Origin: Ophiostoma sp. CBS 140.51 | Lineage: Eukaryota; Ascomycota; Sordariomycetes; Ophiostomatales; Ophiostomataceae | DNA length: 64,000 bases | Direction of reading: 5' to 3' | NCBI GenBank assembly: GCA_029298735.1 | Contig: JANSLP010000002.1 | Location: forward strand, 186,001-250,000 | Shown here: positions 59,501-64,000 of the stretch, in pieces | How the letters are laid out: each line of letters opens with the position of its first letter | Position numbering within the stretch: position 1 is the stretch's first letter | Made by a program: the position numbers and the translations under genes | The notes under the pieces: generated by a model | Seen by the model: only the letters and a program-made list of their open reading frames with translations | Told to the model about the DNA's origin: nothing | Database searches by the model: none

Positions 59501-59749
59501 GGGCCGCCGTTATCTCACACGTTCGGCACTTGACGAGCGAGGCGGGCGACAAGAAACACCGAGCCTCTCCTATCTTTGAGAAAAAAAGAGTGCAAGAAAA
59601 AGACGGAAATAAAAATAAAACGAGTGGCATCTCTTCTCACTTTTTTGTCAAACGGAGGGATCATAATGTAGGGCTGAGCCAGGCAGAGACATAAGACCAT
59701 GACGGTGTCGCCCCTTGCACATATCACATCAGTCATCCGGAGTAGACCC

Positions 59750-59782
59750 GGCACAGATCAGGCACAGATCAGGCACAGACCA
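59750..59782. repeat. 11-bp tandem repeat, 3 copies
   Basis: GGCACAGATCA occurs twice, followed by GGCACAGACCA, head to tail. Confidence 0.85.
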
Positions 59783-60871
59783 GGCCGCAACGGACACACG
59801 AAAAAGAGAGGGAAAAGAGGAAACGTTGTCTTTCGTTGCCTTGGTGTGGGCTACCAAATAAACATATCAGACTCACTCAAAAAGAACACCAAATAAGGCA
59901 GGAAGCAAAACGGTAAGCAACTTCGCACTTCGGACGGTCCATCCCGAAGCCTTGGTTGCGGGAAGCCCACACCTTATTTTTGGTCCTTGCATCCTCCCCT
60001 TGTTCGTGCTGCTTGCTGCTCCGTGCCTGCCTCCCCTCCCTCCGTTCGAACAAGGTTGAGACGGAGCTTACGAAACCCATCGAACCAGCCGCGTCACGCT
60101 AGGCAGCAAAGGCTGTCTCTTTGGGTTTCTCGAGTCTTTGAGTGATTGAGCCTCTCATACATCTCTTTTGTGTTGTATGCCTCCCCTCCTTCTTGGTGCC
60201 CACCCTCTTCCCTTTCCGAACCCCTTGTGACCACTCGGCGACCTGAGGCAACGGGCATTGTGACGCAATGCCATATCACATCACACCTAAACTCCAAAGA
60301 CCCGGCAGGGCAAAACAAGAGTTTCCGGCACGGTGGGTCGCATTTTTCGTTTATGCATTCGGCAGCCCCGTATTAAACTCCCTCTTGTTTTGTCCCCTGC
60401 GTTATGATATTCAGAGCCGCACTCTGCCAGAGCCGGTCATGGGTCTAGGCCGTTCCCGTGAGCCTGCCTTGTCGGTTCCTTGCTCGCGTCGGAGTCTTCT
60501 CCGGGCCCGGACAATAAATCCAAGTCTGCCCTGCTCGATATAGAATTGAAAGTAAATAATATCCGTAGGCACTTGCCATGGATGACACAGTGAGGCATCC
60601 CCGTTGAGGGCCACACCTGTGAACCTATGATGCTGGTCTGTATGAAGAGAAAGGGTGTAAAAAATGAAGGCTTATTGCTATATTGGAGTTTCTAATGCAC
60701 CAAGTGAGCTTTTGACTAAATGCGTTTTATATTGTACAGGGTAACAAGTGACTTTGCTTTTTTTCTATGTTGTTCACAAACACAACACGTACACGCCGCT
60801 GGCCCGTCGGGTCTCTGGTCTCAACGCTTGGAAAAGACACGACGGGCCAGCTCGCCAGAGATGTCTGTCAC

Positions 60872-61831
60872 TTAGGCAATGCCTGATGCGTGCATCAGAG
60901 CCTCGCGCGCGGCGCGCCGTTCGGCCACGCGCCGTCTGAAGCGCACCTCGGCCTGGCGACGCTCACCACCGTCAATCTTGCGGCCGAGCTTGTCCTCCCA
61001 CATGCCTTCCACCACGGTGACATGCGAGCCTACCCGTCTCGGCAGCGCATAGGGTCCCTTGATAAACCGGGCACCCACCGGCTTGTAGCCGCGCACGCGC
61101 ACATGCGGCGACGTCAGGTCAAAGTTGTTCTCGTCAAAGTGTTCGGCCTCAGCAGCTGTCGCCGACTCAGCTGCAGCCTCGGCCTGGGCCTCGCCCTCGG
61201 CACCCTCTTCACCCTCCGCAACCTCTTCGCCCTCAGCCGCAGCTGGCGTCTCGGGCGCCGGTATGTTAATCACAAACTTGTGCACCTTGATCGGGTCCTC
61301 CGGGTCGGCAATCTTGACCACGCGCAGCTCCGCCACACCGTTGCGCACAAACGCAAAGTCACCACCGGGGCCGAACCGTCCCTCACGGAATCGCTGGAGC
61401 CACCGCAGCAGGTACCGCCGGTCGCTTGTGTTCTCAACGCCTAGCCGGCGCAGCTGCTTCGACGACAGCGTAAACAGCGCTTCCCACGAGGGGAATTTGG
61501 GCGCGTGCTGCTTCATGTTGCGGCCAATAATAGTCAAAAACGTCTCGACATCGGGAACGAGCGGGATCGGATCCGGGACGGTTTTCGGCTTGTATACGGA
61601 GTGGACAAAAACGGGAGGGTGTTGGTTATTTGTGTCAAACGAGAAGCCTGTAGAGAGTAGGGAGGAGGTGGAGGAGAAGGGCTGTGCGAGCTGCCGCGGC
61701 TGGTAGTAGGTGGGAGTTGCTGTCCGAGCAGCTTTCGTGGTGCCGACGGCGAAAGCGGCCCACAAGGACGACGGCGCGGCGGCGAGCACGCGGCCCAGGG
61801 GCGCTGGTTGTAATCTTCGTAAGGAGTTCAT
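60872..61831 (-). CDS. Mitochondrial small-subunit ribosomal protein mS41 (Fyv4, IGR motif)
   Basis: A single exon encodes 319 residues. The N-terminus MNSLRRLQPAPLGRVLAAAP and the following Arg/Ser/Ala-rich run form a mitochondrial presequence. Residues ~95-152 are the IGR/SAM-like mS41 domain: VETFLTIIGRNMKQHAPKFP (IGR at 102-104), WEALFTLSSKQLRRLGV and RRYLLRWLQRFREGRF. Yeast Fyv4 is the mS41 component of the mitoribosomal small subunit. A Glu/Ala-rich acidic insertion (about 197-240) separates this from a C-terminal conserved part with VRVRGYKPVGARFIKGPYAL and an Arg-rich terminal helix, which is the layout seen in filamentous fungi. The promoter is shared with the divergent helicase gene and has CCAAT boxes. 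Confidence 0.9.
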   Translation of the reverse strand: MNSLRRLQPAPLGRVLAAAPSSLWAAFAVGTTKAARTATPTYYQPRQLAQPFSSTSSLLSTGFSFDTNNQHPPVFVHSVYKPKTVPDPIPLVPDVETFLTIIGRNMKQHAPKFPSWEALFTLSSKQLRRLGVENTSDRRYLLRWLQRFREGRFGPGGDFAFVRNGVAELRVVKIADPEDPIKVHKFVINIPAPETPAAAEGEEVAEGEEGAEGEAQAEAAAESATAAEAEHFDENNFDLTSPHVRVRGYKPVGARFIKGPYALPRRVGSHVTVVEGMWEDKLGRKIDGGERRQAEVRFRRRVAERRAAREALMHASGIA

Positions 61832-62544
61832 GGGTATCGTCTGTGAGTAGTCTGTAGGAGGGGGTAATAACGTTCAAGTCAGCAAGCTGTGTCTGTTTGC
61901 ATGCCGAGTCGGAGCTTCTGAAGCTTCAACATCAACAAAAAAGTCAAGTTTTATATCGGGTGTTGCACTCACGTGAGGGAACACTGGTGGTCGAATTGGC
62001 TGTGTGCAGGTCCAATTGACACTTAACAAAGGTCAAAAGACACACAGAGTCGGTTGTGCACCGTCAATCGCTGTGTGGCTGCTCGTTTCGGCGCGCGGTC
62101 GTGTGCCCCGTTTCGTCAATGTTCGTGATGCTCGTCTTTCCCGCCCTGAAAAAAAGTGAGCCGTTTGGCGCGAAAGAGCAAATGCCCGCCAATTGGGGAA
62201 AATCTGGCCCGGAAGGAGGAACATCTTAGTTCCGAGTGTACCTGCCGTCGCCTGTTTGTAAGTCGCTGCAAGGCTCCACTTTATTTTTCGCCCATTAACA
62301 CATTAACGCGTTGGCTGCCTTGCACGCCACGCTACAAATTGCGCCAGGGGACGCCCCGATAAGTGATAAGCCGGTCTAGCCTGGTCAAAGTCAACGGCCT
62401 GGGCCTACTTTCCAACGTCGTTCTGCACCTTCCCCCTCCTTCACCCTCCCTCCTACATCCTCTTTTTCTTTCTTTTCTTTTCCAGTTCGCCTCATCGACA
62501 ACCCCGTCTCATGACCCGGGATTCCGTGCCTCAATCAATCGAAA
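61832..62544. promoter_or_regulatory. Divergent mS41/helicase promoter with E2F/MBF-like and CCAAT sites
   Basis: Contains TTTGGCGCGAAA at 62164-62175, a perfect E2F-type site, and ACGCGT at 62306-62311, the MluI cell-cycle box. ATTGG at 61995, CCAAT at 62012 and an overlapping CCAATTGG at 62189-62196 are also present. MBF-class factors drive G1/S and DNA-repair genes in fungi, which fits the helicase; CCAAT boxes fit the mitochondrial gene. Occupancy is inference. Confidence 0.6.
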
Positions 62545-64000
62545 ATGGGCCGGAGAAGAGGCAATCCCCACCGAGGAGGCCGTAGGGCACAGGGAAGTGG
62601 TCCCCCTCCTACACTTCGAGGTATGTTTTGTTTTTTTCTTTCTTTTTCCGCTCTCACTTTCTTTTCACTCCGACCTGCATCATTTCAAGAAAATGTCACC
62701 ATTCGTGTCGATGCATACATCACGCTCAACCATTGTAACCCCTCGTCTTCTAAACACATCAAAACGACGACAAATGAACCGATATCAAGACTTTTTTGCT
62801 TTGCTATGTTTTTATGATATCTGATATCTGTCGTCAGTACATATCACCAATTTTCTAACCGATGCGACAGACGACCAGTTTTTCTACTCGGTCCACCAAA
62901 TCTCAAAGCTGAGAGAGCTCACCAACACATCTACGGATAGAGATGTCGTCAATCTCATCTCTAGCGACGATGAAGATGAAGACGTTGCCCAGCCGCCGGC
63001 CAAGAGAGCAAGGATTGAGAAACCCGAGCAACCCGAGGAAGAAGAGAAACCTGGGAAAACAGATGCGGCCACAAACTACATTACGCTTGCGAGACGCACG
63101 ATGAGGTTCACCCGCAAAGCTGAGGAGGACGAGCCGCCACCACAACCACTCCCCCGGACCCAAGCCAACGCATTCTATACTCTGCGATACGATGATGGCT
63201 CTGGTCTTTTGATCACAGCAAGAAGCAGCAGGATCCCCTCGGTCACCACCACCCGATTTCCGGATGTGGAGATTGGAGAAATGAGCGATGCCGACCTGAT
63301 AATTACCTCCCATCTCTCAAAGAAGAGCACATCTGTCGATCCCCTGCAGGGCTGTTTGTACACGGCCTATTATTTCACTGTTGAGGTGGACAGCGATGCA
63401 GACACTGTGTCTTTGATTGTCGACTTAGAACTGCGCTGGATGCAGTGCACCTATGTCTCGGCCACCATGCACAGCGATACGGAGCGTTACTGGCAAGCGC
63501 GGACTCTCAAGACACTTTATCCGGGCATATTCCCTGACACCGAACGGAAGTACAACCAGCGGCCCGTTTCAAACTACACATGGTCGCCACAGGACTTTTA
63601 CGAGTCCTGTCATGTCACACGCCGAGATGACGGCGAGCCCGAAGATCTTTATGTGCCGGGCCTCACAGCCAACCTCTTCCCCTTTCAAGGCCGTGCCGTC
63701 AAGTGGCTGCTGCAGCGGGAAGGTGTCCGTTGGGCACCCAAGGAGGCAGCCTCTGTACCATGCAGCACTGGCGACGAAAGCGAACCTTCTGTCGTCGTCC
63801 CTTACCAACCCCCGGCAGACCGCGAGACGACTTGTCATTTCGAAACCGTCAAGGATGCGGATGGCGAGACTTGTTACATCAGCGAACTGTTTGGCGCAGC
63901 GACAAAAGATCCAACCTACTTTGAAGCCTATGAGAACAGCATTCGCGGCGGGATCTTGTCGGAAGAGATGGGTCTTGGAAAGACGGTTGAAATCATCTCA
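62545..64000 (+). CDS. SNF2-family helicase, SHPRH/Irc20-like (5' part, runs off the window)
   Basis: Exons 62545-62620, 62690-62734 and 62871 to beyond 64000 (introns GTATGT...TTTCAAG phase 1; GTAACC...GCGACAG phase 1) give 417 residues in the window with no stop. The small second exon is the least certain part. An acidic/basic stretch (SSDDEDEDVAQPPAKRARIE, a likely nuclear signal) is followed by a long pre-helicase region. Near the right edge come LFPFQGRAVKWLLQREGVRW and Walker A GGILSEEMGLGKTVEIIS, helicase motif I of the SNF2 ATPases. The spacing, and Val after GKT, resemble SHPRH/Irc20, ubiquitin ligases of replication-stress and recombination pathways with a RING inserted in the helicase core. 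The RING would lie outside the window, so Rad5/Rad16-type proteins remain possible. Confidence 0.8.

Larger units (their letters stand above)
51311..60871. other. Remaining gene-free region between bZIP and mS41
   Basis: About 9.6 kb with no supported gene on either strand. Frames are short, overlapping and compositionally biased, and I recognise no domain. It is unusually rich in short tandem repeats: a T/G homopolymer (51409), a CGGGTA repeat (53893), a GATACAA array (55444), (TC)9 (55999), a 10-bp array (56421) and an 11-bp repeat (59750), plus a 14-bp palindrome CGGCGAGCTCGCCG at 56222. No transposase-like sequence or long terminal repeats are visible. Confidence 0.5.

Overview
The window reads as nuclear DNA of a filamentous ascomycete. 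The support is short introns with GTRNGT donors, CTAAC-type branch sites and CAG/TAG acceptors; fungal families (MID1 channel subunit, YOP1, SEC39, mS41/Fyv4, a fungal RFX factor); Gln/Ser-rich low-complexity tails; and GC-rich coding with pyrimidine-rich leaders. The gene set suits a sordariomycete, but the order cannot be fixed from sequence alone. I see no intact transposon, tRNA, rRNA, CRISPR array or bacterial-type operon.

Layout. A compact core (about 15.4-41.4 kb) carries eleven predicted coding units: a fungal coiled-coil protein split by an in-frame TAG (two units, -), an NCBP3-like cap-binding protein (-), SEC39 (-), complex I subunit NDUFS5 (+), a conserved fungal protein of unknown function (+), an OXNAD1-like flavin oxidoreductase (+), an RFX transcription factor (-), YOP1 (+), MID1 (+), and a small mitochondrial membrane protein (-) divergent from RAMP4/Ysy6 (+). 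Outside the core the gene density collapses. A two-repeat Myb factor (5.7-7.0 kb, +) sits between 5.7 kb and 8.4 kb of gene-free DNA. A bZIP-like factor without a leucine zipper (46.3-47.4 kb, -) has 4.8 kb of empty DNA downstream and 13.5 kb upstream. The right edge has the mitoribosomal protein mS41 (-) divergent from the 5' part of an SHPRH/Irc20-type SNF2 helicase that runs off the window.

Themes. Several genes serve the early secretory pathway (SEC39 tethering, YOP1 membrane curvature, RAMP4 translocon) or mitochondria (NDUFS5, mS41, the small presequence protein). They share divergent promoters, two of which are rich in CCAAT boxes. The helicase promoter carries E2F/MBF-like sites.

Most notable: the in-frame TAG inside the coiled-coil locus; a near-identical 25-nt element in the upstream regions of the RFX and bZIP genes; a triple 13-bp TGACGT repeat inside a proposed RFX 5'UTR intron; four [KR]ELFP motifs in NCBP3; the leucine-free bZIP; and the very long strand-asymmetric deserts around the two regulator genes. 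I found no clear new multi-gene system. The deserts and the shared element are the best places to look. Exon coordinates were derived by hand from splice motifs and frame continuity.
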